Shown: positions 1 to 7,492 of the stretch, piece after piece
Numbering within the stretch: position 1 is the first letter of the stretch
Layout of the letters: every line of letters begins with the position of its first letter
Source: CAZIHO01 sp964538875
GTDB taxonomy: Bacteria; Pseudomonadota; Gammaproteobacteria; Chromatiales; Chromatiaceae
DNA: 12,988 bases
Assembly: GCA_964538875.1 (NCBI GenBank)
Contig: CAZIHO010000102.1
Coordinates: forward strand, 1-12,988
Reading direction: 5' to 3'
Position numbers and translations under genes: made by a program
Notes under the pieces: generated by a model
Told to the model about the DNA's origin: nothing
The model's database searches: none
The model's input: only the letters and a program-made list of their open reading frames with translations

Positions 1-26
1 CCCGGCTCCAGGTCCAGGGACGTCAT
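1..26 (-). CDS. Start of a further operon gene (partial, cut by window edge); possibly DUF2894 protein
   Basis: Only eight complete codons are visible, reading M-T-S-L-D-L-E-P. The ATG (26-24) overlaps the TGA stop of the OmpA-like gene (25-23) in an ATGA arrangement, the same tight coupling seen at the other junctions of this operon. That is the reason for calling a gene here at all. In Burkholderiales and Xanthomonadales the DUF3348/DUF802/OmpA set is commonly followed by a DUF2894 protein, so that is the predicted identity. It is inferred from gene order alone; eight residues cannot confirm it. Confidence 0.5.
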
Positions 27-733
27 GGCAGGCTGGCGGTGGCGTCTGCGGTTCCGGAGCGGGGCACCGGCGCGATCTCGACCCGGCGATTGCGGGAGCG
101 GCTTTCGTCATCCAGATTGGGCACCGCCGGTTGCTCGGCGCCGAAGGCGGCGGCGAACACCAGGGCCGGCGGCATCCCCTCCTTAATCAGGGCCCGGGTG
201 ACGGTCAGGGCCCGCTGGGCGGACAGCGCCCAGTTGTCGGCGAAGCGGCTGTTGGTTTTGTGGATGGCCAGATCGTCCGTAAAGCCGCTGACCATCAGTA
301 ACTCGTCCCGCTCCCCCAGATAGACCCGCAGGGGTCCGACCAGAGTTTGCAACAGGGCTTGGCCCTCCGGCCGCAGTTGGTCGGAGTTGAGGGGGAACAG
401 GACGCTGCCGCTGATGCCGATCCGGCCGTCCCGGAGGGTCACCCGTCCGCTGGCCAGGGGATCCGCCAAGGCGGCTTCCAGGGCCAGGCGGCGCTGTTCT
501 TCCGCCAGGCGGCGTTGTTCCTCGCCGGCTTGCCGCTGTTCCGCCAGGACCCGCCGCTGTTCCTCGATCTGGCGTTGTGCCACCTCCGCCTTGAGCACCT
601 GGGTCAGTTCAAGTTGATAGCCCAGGAACCCAAGCAGCACCAGCACCAGCACGCCCACCAGCCCCGACATCAGGTCCCCGAAAATGACCCAGACCGGCGG
701 TGCCTGGGCCGAGCCGTCGTCCAGGTCGTCCAT
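23..733 (-). CDS. MotB/OmpA-like inner-membrane protein (stator-type B subunit)
   Basis: This 236-residue protein has one membrane helix (about 15-39) near the N-terminus. The helix is preceded by a short acidic tail and contains Asp20 in the segment F-G-D-L-M-S-G. That is where MotB and TolR/ExbD carry the ion-carrying aspartate. A charged coiled-coil linker (44-90) with four EEQRRLA-type heptads follows. The OmpA C-terminal domain (about 95-222) has the family's G-F-T-D-D, N-W-x-L-S-x-x-R-A and closing N-R-R-V-E-I elements, which bind peptidoglycan in relatives. The protein probably sits in the inner membrane with the OmpA domain in the periplasm, partnered by the DUF802 protein encoded just upstream. 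The start is supported by GAGGTGA (744-738) four bases before the ATG and by a TGATG junction with the upstream stop. An OmpA/MotB-type fold is secure; the partner and ion-driven role are inferred. Confidence 0.9.
   Translation of the reverse strand: MDDLDDGSAQAPPVWVIFGDLMSGLVGVLVLVLLGFLGYQLELTQVLKAEVAQRQIEEQRRVLAEQRQAGEEQRRLAEEQRRLALEAALADPLASGRVTLRDGRIGISGSVLFPLNSDQLRPEGQALLQTLVGPLRVYLGERDELLMVSGFTDDLAIHKTNSRFADNWALSAQRALTVTRALIKEGMPPALVFAAAFGAEQPAVPNLDDESRSRNRRVEIAPVPRSGTADATASLP
482..565 (-). repeat. Four tandem 21-bp units encoding heptads of the OmpA-like protein's linker
   Basis: Residues 57-84 of the OmpA-like protein fall into four consecutive heptads: EEQRRVL, AEQRQAG, EEQRRLA and EEQRRLA. 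The last two units (503-523 and 482-502) are near-identical in DNA, differing mainly at third positions. The other two are diverged. The pattern is a coiled-coil linker between the membrane helix and the OmpA domain that probably grew by 21-bp duplication. Confidence 0.75.
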
Positions 734-2943
734 CAGTTCACCTCGCTGGGCTCGCGGGCCACGGCGGCGGCCGGTCTGAGCTGGCGGAGTTCGTCAAAGA
801 TTTCCCGTTGGCTGGCGAGGCTGTAGTCGATCATCTCCCGGGCCTGGGCCACGTAGTAACCAAGCTGTTCGTCGCTCCGGGTGCTGGAGGCCGCCAAGGC
901 GCCCTCGATGCGATGCAGGCTGTCCATCAACTGACGGTTGGAGTCACTGTACAGATTGACCGCCAAGGCGAAGGATTCGCCCAGACTGGCCAACTCCACC
1001 GCACTCACCGCGAACTGGTCGGCGGTCTCGGACACCTTAGCCATCTCGGCGCCCACCCGGCCGGTAAATTGCTCGCTGATGGCCCGCAAACGCGCGCCGG
1101 ATCCGTCCACCAACTGCTCGATGGCGGCCAGTTGACCCTGGGAGGTCCGCGCCAGCGCCGCACCGGCCGCTTCTAACTCCGCCATCAGCCGAGCGCGTTC
1201 CTCCAGCAGCCGGTTGTCCTCCGCGAGCTGGTTGGACATCTGCTGCCGGAGCTGACCGATGACGTCCGCAGCGGCCCGGGGCGTTGCCGAGGCCACCTCG
1301 ATCAGGCGGGTCATGGGTTCCTCCAGGCCCTGGCCCAACCGGGCCAGATGGTCCGCCACCCGGCTCTCCAAAGTCGCCATCCGCTCGACCGCTGCCTCGC
1401 CCCGGCGCGCCTCCTCGTCCCGCAGCAGGTCGAATTGTTCTCGCAGGCTGGTAGCGATTTGGCCCAGGCGTTGTTGGTGGCCGTCCAGCCAGCCCTGCTC
1501 GGTTTCCATCCGCGCCTGGACCAAACCCTCAGAGGCGCTCAACAGACGGCTCATCTCGGACAGCAGCCGGGCCGAGCCGTCCCGCGCTGCCTGGCCCGCC
1601 GCCTGGGTGGCCTGGTCCAGAGCGGCGGTCAGGTCCCGCTGGCGCTCCAGGGCCTGCTCGCTGGATTGCCGCACCTGTTGGGTCACTTCGGCAAACAGGC
1701 CGGCTACTTCCGCTCCCAGGGCCTGCAAGGACGCCACCTGACGCTCGCTCCAACTGGCGTTGGTGCGGTCGATGGAACCCACCAACTCGCCAGACAGCCG
1801 CCCAAATTCGGCGCGGAACCCGTCCAGGGACGCCGCCAGCCCCTCGGTCAGAGCTTGGTTGGCGCGCTGGTGGGCGTTGAGACCCTCCCGCCAGGCGCTG
1901 GCCACCGCGGCGCTGGTGTGGGCAAAGCCGTCGCCCAAGGCCTGGAGTTGCTCCCGCATGGTCCGGCCCAGCTGCTCCTGGGTACCTTGCAGGGTCCGGC
2001 TGAGTTCGGCGCTGATGGCGGTCAGGGTATCCCGCAGGATCGGCTGGATCGCCTCCCCCACCAAGCGGCTGCCGTTGGCGAGCATCTGGTCGGTCCGGGC
2101 CAGGCTGTCCCGGAGGGACCGGTCCACGGACGCAGCCAGCTCCCCATAGTGGCCCTGCACCGAATCCTGGAAGCGTTCCTGGTTAGCGAGCAACTGGTCC
2201 CCCAGCCGGTCGCCCATGCGCTCTAGTTGGCTAGCCACCCTCAGCAGTTGGTTGGCGATGTCCGGCAGGCATTCGGATTGGACCTGGAGCGCCCGGAAGG
2301 TTTCCTGGCGTTGATGGACCAGGGAAAAAGGCCGCAGACCGGCGCCAATCTCCTGATCCAGGCGCCGGGTGACCAACACCCGGTCCCGGCGGCTCAAGGC
2401 GGACATCAGGCCCAACATGGCCGAGGCCGCCACGCCAGCGATGGAGGTCCCGAACATGAGTCCCAGCCCTCCCACCGGAACCGTCAGCGCCCGTCGAATC
2501 GCCTCCAGGTCCGCGGCCCCCTCCAAGCCGAGGGTCACGCCGCTCAGGGTTTGCAGCAGCCCGACGAAGGTGCCCAGAATGCCCAGCATCACCAACAAGC
2601 TGACCAGATAGGGGGTCATCAGGGGTCCAGGCATGGGCCCCCGGTGGCCTTCCAACCGCTGCCGGACCGGCTGATGCAAGGAGGGATGCACGCGAATCAG
2701 CCAGTCGTTCAGCACCTGGACCGGCCCGGCTGCCGCACCGGACAACCCGGCCAGGGCCCGGTCCAGGCTGGCGGTGGCCCGGCGCAAGGCGAGCAGTTCC
2801 AGGGCGCCGGCTAGGTACAGGCCGCCAATGACCGCCGTGACTGCCAACGCCAGCCCACTCGACTCTAGAAAGCGTCCGCCCAAGGCGAGGACGACGACGG
2901 CGCCGAGCAGGAACGCCGTCCCAAACATCCATCGGGTCACCAC
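733..2943 (-). CDS. DUF802-type membrane protein with MotA/TolQ/ExbB-like core and ~540-residue helical tail
   Basis: The 736-residue protein has four hydrophobic segments near the N-terminus: about 5-22, 30-52, 109-131 and 157-183. The last two carry small-residue-rich motifs (G-I-L-G-T-F-V-G-L and G-T-S-I-A-G-V-A-A-S-A) like the pore-lining helices of MotA/TolQ/ExbB proteins. From about residue 190 to the end it is almost wholly predicted alpha helix, rich in Ala, Gln, Leu, Arg and Glu, with few prolines and no further membrane segment. It is therefore probably a long cytoplasmic coiled coil. The overall plan matches DUF802 proteins, which occur next to DUF3348 and OmpA genes. The start is GTG, sharing its first base with the upstream TAG stop (TAGTG); GTG at 2940 and ATG at 2928 are alternatives. 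With the OmpA-like protein it plausibly forms an ion-driven stator. Family membership is recalled from sequence pattern; the function is inferred. Confidence 0.85.
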   Translation of the reverse strand: MVTRWMFGTAFLLGAVVVLALGGRFLESSGLALAVTAVIGGLYLAGALELLALRRATASLDRALAGLSGAAAGPVQVLNDWLIRVHPSLHQPVRQRLEGHRGPMPGPLMTPYLVSLLVMLGILGTFVGLLQTLSGVTLGLEGAADLEAIRRALTVPVGGLGLMFGTSIAGVAASAMLGLMSALSRRDRVLVTRRLDQEIGAGLRPFSLVHQRQETFRALQVQSECLPDIANQLLRVASQLERMGDRLGDQLLANQERFQDSVQGHYGELAASVDRSLRDSLARTDQMLANGSRLVGEAIQPILRDTLTAISAELSRTLQGTQEQLGRTMREQLQALGDGFAHTSAAVASAWREGLNAHQRANQALTEGLAASLDGFRAEFGRLSGELVGSIDRTNASWSERQVASLQALGAEVAGLFAEVTQQVRQSSEQALERQRDLTAALDQATQAAGQAARDGSARLLSEMSRLLSASEGLVQARMETEQGWLDGHQQRLGQIATSLREQFDLLRDEEARRGEAAVERMATLESRVADHLARLGQGLEEPMTRLIEVASATPRAAADVIGQLRQQMSNQLAEDNRLLEERARLMAELEAAGAALARTSQGQLAAIEQLVDGSGARLRAISEQFTGRVGAEMAKVSETADQFAVSAVELASLGESFALAVNLYSDSNRQLMDSLHRIEGALAASSTRSDEQLGYYVAQAREMIDYSLASQREIFDELRQLRPAAAVAREPSEVN

Positions 2944-3869
2944 TAATTTGTTACCTGTTCGTTCACGGCTTCCACCAATCCCAGCACCGGCAGCAAGCGC
3001 AGGTCCACCTCGGCGAGCAACAGCCCGCGCATATCCCGCAAAAACCGTCCCAGCCAGCCGGACGGCCCGCTCCAGATCGCGAACATAGCCGCATCCGGCG
3101 GGTCCACCGCCACTGCGCCAGATCCGGGCTCCTGGGACCGGCGCAGGTCCTCGAACCGCTGGCCGAGCAGGCGCGGGATGACCGCGAGACTCCGGCGGGT
3201 CGGTATGGCCAAACTATCCCGCACGGCCTCATCGAGGGCGGCTAGCTGGGCCAATTCCACGGAGAGTGCCGCCACTTCCTGGCGCACCTGGAGCTGAAGC
3301 GTTTGAATCCTGGCTTCCATAGCCCGCTGGTGGGCCGCGTAAAAGCGCTGGTAGGGCTCAAAGGTCACCAACTCCTCCAAGGGAACGCCCCGCTCCAGCC
3401 TGGGCAGCGCTAGGCGCGTGCCGCGCGCGGCGGGCGCAAAGCTGTCCAGCACGGCTTCCACCAAGGCCCGGCGTACCCGGAGCAATGGGTCCTGGATCGA
3501 CGCCCCGCCGGTACCGGCCGGTTCCACCTCGATCAACGGGAGCCGGTCCAACACCAGGGACAGCCGCAGGGAATCGCCGAAGTCGATCAAGCGCCCCAGG
3601 CCCTCGGACAGGTTGGGATGGGGACCGGCCCCATCCACCACCGCAAGATCCGCCAGCAGCCGCAACAACCGGGTGCCATGCAAGCCAAAGTGCCGGGGAA
3701 CTGTCTCGGTCTTCGCCTTTAGGGTTTGGGGTACGACGCCTTCCGGCGCTGTTGGCCGGGACGCGGAGGCTGGCCGCCCATCCCTGGACTGGAATGACAG
3801 GCCCGCCTCGACCCCCGCCGGTTTGGCGGAGCGGCCCGAGGCATCAGGAGACGAATCGTGGCCAGTCAC
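2943..3869 (-). CDS. DUF3348 family protein, first gene of the putative motor operon
   Basis: The 308-residue soluble protein has no signal peptide or membrane helix. Residues 1-57 look disordered and low in complexity. The DUF3348-like region runs from about 60 to the end and opens with H-G-T-R-L-L-R-L-L-A-D-L, then a segment giving L-I-D-F-G-D-S-L-R-L-S. A helical stretch with coiled-coil character follows at about 178-225. The biochemical role of the family is unknown; it is consistently found before DUF802 and OmpA genes. The start is uncertain. The open frame continues upstream to 4028, but that would run through the tRNA gene, so the first start codon downstream of the tRNA was taken (GTG at 3869, only a weak AAGAA in front). 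The true start could be further in. The stop overlaps the next gene by one base. Confidence 0.8.
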   Translation of the reverse strand: MTGHDSSPDASGRSAKPAGVEAGLSFQSRDGRPASASRPTAPEGVVPQTLKAKTETVPRHFGLHGTRLLRLLADLAVVDGAGPHPNLSEGLGRLIDFGDSLRLSLVLDRLPLIEVEPAGTGGASIQDPLLRVRRALVEAVLDSFAPAARGTRLALPRLERGVPLEELVTFEPYQRFYAAHQRAMEARIQTLQLQVRQEVAALSVELAQLAALDEAVRDSLAIPTRRSLAVIPRLLGQRFEDLRRSQEPGSGAVAVDPPDAAMFAIWSGPSGWLGRFLRDMRGLLLAEVDLRLLPVLGLVEAVNEQVTN

Positions 3870-3915
3870 TTCTTGGTCACGGCTGGTTGAGTTTCGTTGA
3901 TTTTGCTGGAAAAGT

Positions 3916-3991
<76 letters not shown>

Positions 3992-4070
3992 ATGAGAAGC
4001 TTGGACACCGCTGAAGTGGCTGCCCCATCCCTGTTGGATGGCCGGGCCGGTCGCCCCAAACGGGACGCGT

Positions 4071-4099
4071 ATATTAACCGTGCGGAGGCCGTGCGTCCA
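4071..4099 (-). promoter_or_regulatory. Candidate sigma-70 promoter for tRNA-Arg and possibly the downstream operon
   Basis: On the minus strand a TGGACG box (4099-4094) lies 17 bases before TAATAT (4076-4071); each matches consensus at 4 of 6. The following ACGCGTCCC is a GC-rich discriminator of the kind seen at stringently controlled stable-RNA promoters. The tRNA 5' end would be some 70 bases downstream, leaving a short leader to process. The rest of 3992-4220 shows no gene. It must also hold the promoter for the divergent cytochrome gene, for which no good match was found. Confidence 0.45.
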
Positions 4100-4207
4100 T
4101 GCTTGCGAGCGCTTTTTTCCCCGCCGCCCCAGGGCTACACTCAGCGCCCCGGCCGGAACTTGTGGGTCCGGCAATTGCCAGGGGTGGCCTGATTTCCCTA
4201 TAAGTTC

Positions 4208-4213
4208 AAGGAG
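4208..4213 (+). promoter_or_regulatory. Shine-Dalgarno AAGGAG fixing the cytochrome GTG start
   Basis: AAGGAG sits seven bases before GTG 4221. It decides the start: the reading frame is open back to 4038, but the upstream part is not protein-like, and a typical signal peptide begins exactly at this GTG. Confidence 0.8.
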
Positions 4214-4220
4214 TCTGTAC

Positions 4221-4559
4221 GTGAAATCTATCATCCGCTTGTTGCCCAGCGCCCTGTCTCTGGGCGGTCTCCTGACCCTGTGCCTGTCCGGTCCCCTGGC
4301 TGCCGCCGAGGCGCCCCCCGGCAAAAAGGTTTATGAGTCGGCCTGCATGGCCTGCCACATGACCGGCGTCGCCAACGCGCCCAAGCTGGGGGATCAGGCA
4401 GCCTGGGCACCCAGGGTCGCCAAGGGCATGGACGCGCTGTTGCAGTCCGCCATCCACGGCGTGGCCGGCACCGCCATGCCGCCGCGCGGCACCTGCGCCA
4501 CCTGCAGCGACGCGGATCTGAAGGCGGCGGTGGAGTTCATGGTTTCCCAGGCCAACTAG
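4221..4559 (+). CDS. Cytochrome c5-family monohaem protein, periplasmic
   Basis: This is a 112-residue small c-type cytochrome that carries electrons in the periplasm. A Sec signal peptide (about 1-29: K2, R6, a Leu-rich core, then L-A-A-A) is followed by the haem site C42-M-A-C45-H46. Met86 in T-A-M-P-P is the likely second axial ligand. C92 and C95 in T-C-A-T-C-S form the extra disulphide typical of cytochrome c5, and the order CxxCH, MPP, CxxC is diagnostic for that group. The start is GTG with a strong Shine-Dalgarno. The gene stands alone, divergent from the tRNA and converging on rep with 23 bases between stops, so its redox partner cannot be read from context. Confidence 0.93.
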   Translation: MKSIIRLLPSALSLGGLLTLCLSGPLAAAEAPPGKKVYESACMACHMTGVANAPKLGDQAAWAPRVAKGMDALLQSAIHGVAGTAMPPRGTCATCSDADLKAAVEFMVSQAN

Positions 4560-4582
4560 GCCCCTCGACTCCGTCGCCGGTG

Positions 4583-6583
4583 TCAGTCCGCCAACAGGCC
4601 CTTGAGTCCCGCCAAATGTTGGGCGGCGCGGCCCCGCTGCTCCTGACGGGCCGCTGCCGATTCCTCCCCCACCCAGACCAGGTCCTGGGCCGGCAATTCC
4701 TGGAGAAAGCGGCTCGGAATGCTGGCCTGAAATTCCCCGTTACGGCGCCGGCGGGCGGTCAGGGTGAGGGTCAGGGATTGACGGGCCCGGGTGATGCCCA
4801 CATAGGCCAGGCGCCGCTCCTCCTCGATGCTGTCTTCCTCGATGCTGGCCCGATGGGGCAACAGCTCTTCCTCCATGCCCACCAGAAAGACATGGGGAAA
4901 CTCCAGCCCCTTGGCAGCGTGGAGGGTCATGAGCCGCACCCGGTCGCCCTGGTCTTCCTCGCGCCGGTCCAGCAGATCCATGAGGCTGAGCCGGTTGACC
5001 AGTTCCCCGAAGTCCACGCCGCGGTCCCGGTGTAATACCTTGATCCATTCCAGAAGGTCCTGGACCGCTTCGCGGCGGCGGGCGGCGGCCCGCTCATCGC
5101 TGCTCAGCTCCCGCAACCAAGCCCGGTAGTCCAGGTCCGCCAGCAGGTCCTCCAACAGCGCCGCCGGCGCTTCCCGCTCCGCCCGCAGGCGATAGCGGTC
5201 AATGAGTCTGGCGAACACCCGCAGCCGGGTACAGGCCCGTTGGTCCAAGGTCGCCGCCAGCCCGGCATCGCCGCAGGCCGCCAGAAGGCTAAGTTCCTGG
5301 GTTTGGGCGTGGGCCGCCAGTTTCTCCAAGGTGGCCGGGCCGATTTCCCGGCGCGGCACGTTGACGATGCGTAACAAGGCGGCGTCATCCGCCGGGTTGG
5401 TCAGGAGACGCAGATAGGCCATCAGATCCCGGATTTCACTGCGGGCGAAAAAGGAGCCACCGCCACTCAGGCTGTAGGGGATGGCTTGTTCCTTGAGGGC
5501 CTTTTCAAATTCCCGGGCCTGATGGTTGCCCCGGTACAGAATGGCGTAGTCGCCGGCGTTGCTATTCTGGGTAAAGCGCCGGTGCAGGATTTCCGACACC
5601 ACCCGGCGCGCCTCCTGGGCCTCGTCGGAACAGCGGATCACCCGGATCGGCTCGCCGGCGCCCAGTTGGCTCCAGAGGCGTTTGTCCATCACCCGGGGAT
5701 TGTGGCTGATGAGCTGGTTGGCGCTGCGCAGAATCCGTTCCGTGGAGCGGTAATTCTGTTCCAGTTTGATGACCTTGAGGGCCGGGAAATCCTGTTGCAG
5801 CAGATTCAGGTTTTCCGGCCGGGCGCCGCGCCAGGCGTAGATGGATTGATCGTCGTCCCCCACCGCCGTGAAGCGGCCCAGGGGCGCCACCAGCAACCGC
5901 ACCAGTTCGTATTGGGCACCGTTGGTGTCCTGGTATTCGTCCACCAGCAGGTAACGAATACGCCCCTGCCAGCGCTCCCGGATGTCCGGATGGTCCCGCA
6001 ACAGGCGCACCGGCAGGCCGATGAGGTCGTCGAAATCCAGGGCGTTGTAGGCCCGCAGGCTGCGTTCATAGGCGCCATAGAGGCGCGCGACCTGGGCCTC
6101 GAACGGATCCTCGGCCTGGGACGCAACGGCGGCGGGTTCCAGCAGGGCGTTCTTCCATTGGGAGATGCGCCACGCCAAGGCGGCGGGGGCCATGCGCGAC
6201 CCGGCCGGCTCCTTGGACGCCAGTTCCTTCAACAGATTGGCGCTGTCCTCGGCGTCGAACAGGCTGAAGCCGGGCTTGAGTCCCACCGCGCCCTGCTCCC
6301 GGCGCAACAGATGCAGACCCAGGGAATGGAAGGTGGAAATCCACAGACCCTCGGCGTCCCGGCCCTTGAGCAGCTTGCCCACCCGGGCGCGCATTTCCTG
6401 GGCCGCCTTGTTGGTGAAGGTGATGGCGGCCAGGTGACGGGCATCGTACAGGCCCCGGCCGATCAAATGGGCGATCTTGCGGGTGATGACCCGGGTCTTG
6501 CCGGAACCGGCGCCGGCCAGTACCAGCAAGGGTCCATGGGCATAGTCGACGGCCGCTTGCTGGGGGCCGTTCAGTTCAGCCAT
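4583..6583 (-). CDS. rep: ATP-dependent DNA helicase Rep
   Basis: This superfamily 1A 3'-5' helicase of 666 residues (E. coli Rep is 673) helps forks through protein roadblocks and restart. Walker A A-G-A-G-S-G-K-T is at 23-30, motif Ia T-F-T-N-K-A-A at 55-61, Walker B D-E-Y-Q-D-T at 215-220, motif III G-D-D-D-Q-S-I-Y at 242-249 and motif IV Q-N-Y-R-S at 276-280. Motif V is around T-L-H-A-A-K-G-L-E-F (553-562) and motif VI Y-V-G-I-T-R-A at 594-600. Details such as S-G-G-G-S-F-F-A-R match Rep rather than UvrD or PcrA. The frame is open to 6772, but residues before M-A-E-L-N are non-homologous, so ATG 6583 was chosen even though no clear Shine-Dalgarno precedes it. The start overlaps the upstream dehydrogenase by 8 bases, so translation is probably coupled. 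Confidence 0.97.
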   Translation of the reverse strand: MAELNGPQQAAVDYAHGPLLVLAGAGSGKTRVITRKIAHLIGRGLYDARHLAAITFTNKAAQEMRARVGKLLKGRDAEGLWISTFHSLGLHLLRREQGAVGLKPGFSLFDAEDSANLLKELASKEPAGSRMAPAALAWRISQWKNALLEPAAVASQAEDPFEAQVARLYGAYERSLRAYNALDFDDLIGLPVRLLRDHPDIRERWQGRIRYLLVDEYQDTNGAQYELVRLLVAPLGRFTAVGDDDQSIYAWRGARPENLNLLQQDFPALKVIKLEQNYRSTERILRSANQLISHNPRVMDKRLWSQLGAGEPIRVIRCSDEAQEARRVVSEILHRRFTQNSNAGDYAILYRGNHQAREFEKALKEQAIPYSLSGGGSFFARSEIRDLMAYLRLLTNPADDAALLRIVNVPRREIGPATLEKLAAHAQTQELSLLAACGDAGLAATLDQRACTRLRVFARLIDRYRLRAEREAPAALLEDLLADLDYRAWLRELSSDERAAARRREAVQDLLEWIKVLHRDRGVDFGELVNRLSLMDLLDRREEDQGDRVRLMTLHAAKGLEFPHVFLVGMEEELLPHRASIEEDSIEEERRLAYVGITRARQSLTLTLTARRRRNGEFQASIPSRFLQELPAQDLVWVGEESAAARQEQRGRAAQHLAGLKGLLAD

Positions 6584-7448
6584 GGGGAAACAGGGCGCGC
6601 TTGATCCGGTACAGGGACGAGATGTCCTCGTCCCCATGACCCTGCTCCAGCAACTGGGCATAGTCCGCCAAGGTTTGCTCCACCGTTTCCAGACGCACCC
6701 CGGCCGCCGCCGCCAATTCCCGGCAAATGAGCAAGTCCTTGTGGTGCAGGGCCACCTTGAAGCCTGGCGCAAACCGGTTCTGAATCAGGGTGGGACCGCG
6801 CCGGTCCAGAAACCAGTTGCCAGCCGCGCCCTGGCCCAGCAGGGCCACCACCTGGGCCAGATCCAGCCCCTGGGAGCCGGCCAGGGCCAGCGCCTCGCTG
6901 ACCGCCTGGTTGATGCCGGCCACCATGACCTGATTCACCGCCTTGGTGGCCTGGCCCGCGCCCACCGGCCCCATGCGCACCACCCGGCCGGCCACCAGTT
7001 CCAGCACCGGACGGGCCTGCTCCAGCACCTCCGGATCGCCCCCCACCATCATGGCCAGGGTGCCATCCCGGGCCCCTTCCACGCCCCCGGACACCGGCGC
7101 GTCGAGAAAGGTGCACCCGGCGGATTGCAGCCGCGCTGCCACCTCCCGCACGGTGGCCACCCCGAGGGTGGAGCAATCCACCAGGAGGGTCCCGGGCCGC
7201 AAGCCCGGCAACAGGGCCGTCACCACTTGCTCCAGATCCCGGTCGGCGGCAACGCAACTGATGATTAGCCGACATTCCCTGGCCAAATCAGCGGGGCTAT
7301 CGAACAGACCTATGCCCTGTTCGGCGGCGAACGCCTCCACCTTGGCCCGGGTGCGATTCCAGGCGCCAGCCAGCCGGCCCGCCCGGTGCAGGTTGGCGGC
7401 CATCCCCCGGCCCATGGCCCCTAAACCGATCAGTCCCACATCTAACAT
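6576..7448 (-). CDS. NAD(P)-dependent beta-hydroxyacid dehydrogenase (3-hydroxyisobutyrate / tartronate semialdehyde reductase family)
   Basis: The 290-residue cytosolic oxidoreductase starts with a Rossmann domain whose G8-L-G-A-M-G13 loop binds the cofactor. The family substrate signature D-A-P-V-S-G-G is at 116-122, and the catalytic lysine K169 lies in G-A-G-Q-A-T-K-A-V-N, with K237-D in the C-terminal helical domain. The C-terminal G-D-E-D-I-S-S-L resembles enzymes that reduce glyoxylate or succinic semialdehyde, but related enzymes act on 3-hydroxyisobutyrate and tartronate semialdehyde. Substrate cannot be assigned from sequence alone. In a C1-using organism a role with glyoxylate-level semialdehydes would fit, but that is speculation. 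ATG 7448 is preceded by GGGAG at good spacing. It is the first gene of a two-gene unit with rep. Confidence 0.92.
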   Translation of the reverse strand: MLDVGLIGLGAMGRGMAANLHRAGRLAGAWNRTRAKVEAFAAEQGIGLFDSPADLARECRLIISCVAADRDLEQVVTALLPGLRPGTLLVDCSTLGVATVREVAARLQSAGCTFLDAPVSGGVEGARDGTLAMMVGGDPEVLEQARPVLELVAGRVVRMGPVGAGQATKAVNQVMVAGINQAVSEALALAGSQGLDLAQVVALLGQGAAGNWFLDRRGPTLIQNRFAPGFKVALHHKDLLICRELAAAAGVRLETVEQTLADYAQLLEQGHGDEDISSLYRIKRALFPHG

Positions 7449-7492
7449 GCGTCACTCCCATTGGCCCGGCCCCCAACTGGGTCGCGGCCCTG

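Noticed and set aside
1348..2226. Plus-strand 292-codon open frame across the DUF802 gene
   Set aside because: It lies antisense to a clearly protein-like gene, its translation is low-complexity Gln/Gly/Leu/Pro, and it has no recognisable domain. It is a shadow of high GC coding sequence.
733..3869. Calling the membrane gene pair a Zorya anti-phage system
   Set aside because: The architecture is similar to ZorA/ZorB, but no ZorC, ZorD helicase or ZorE nuclease is present. The neighbours are DUF3348 and, probably, DUF2894, and the set appears chromosomal rather than in a defence island.
3901..3915. Terminator after the tRNA
   Set aside because: Only a four-pair A/T stem could form and no T-run follows, so it would not be a stable terminator.
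4103..4141. Sigma-70 promoter for the cytochrome gene using TTGCGA and TACACT
   Set aside because: The boxes are 27 bases apart, and the alternative -35 at 17 bases is only a T-run. Too weak to list as a feature.
5486..6604. Plus-strand 372-codon frame across rep
   Set aside because: It is antisense to every conserved Rep helicase motif; shadow frame.
6571..7275. Minus-strand 234-codon Gly-rich frame
   Set aside because: Out-of-frame shadow of the beta-hydroxyacid dehydrogenase; the Gly-rich composition is typical of a shifted GC-rich reading frame.
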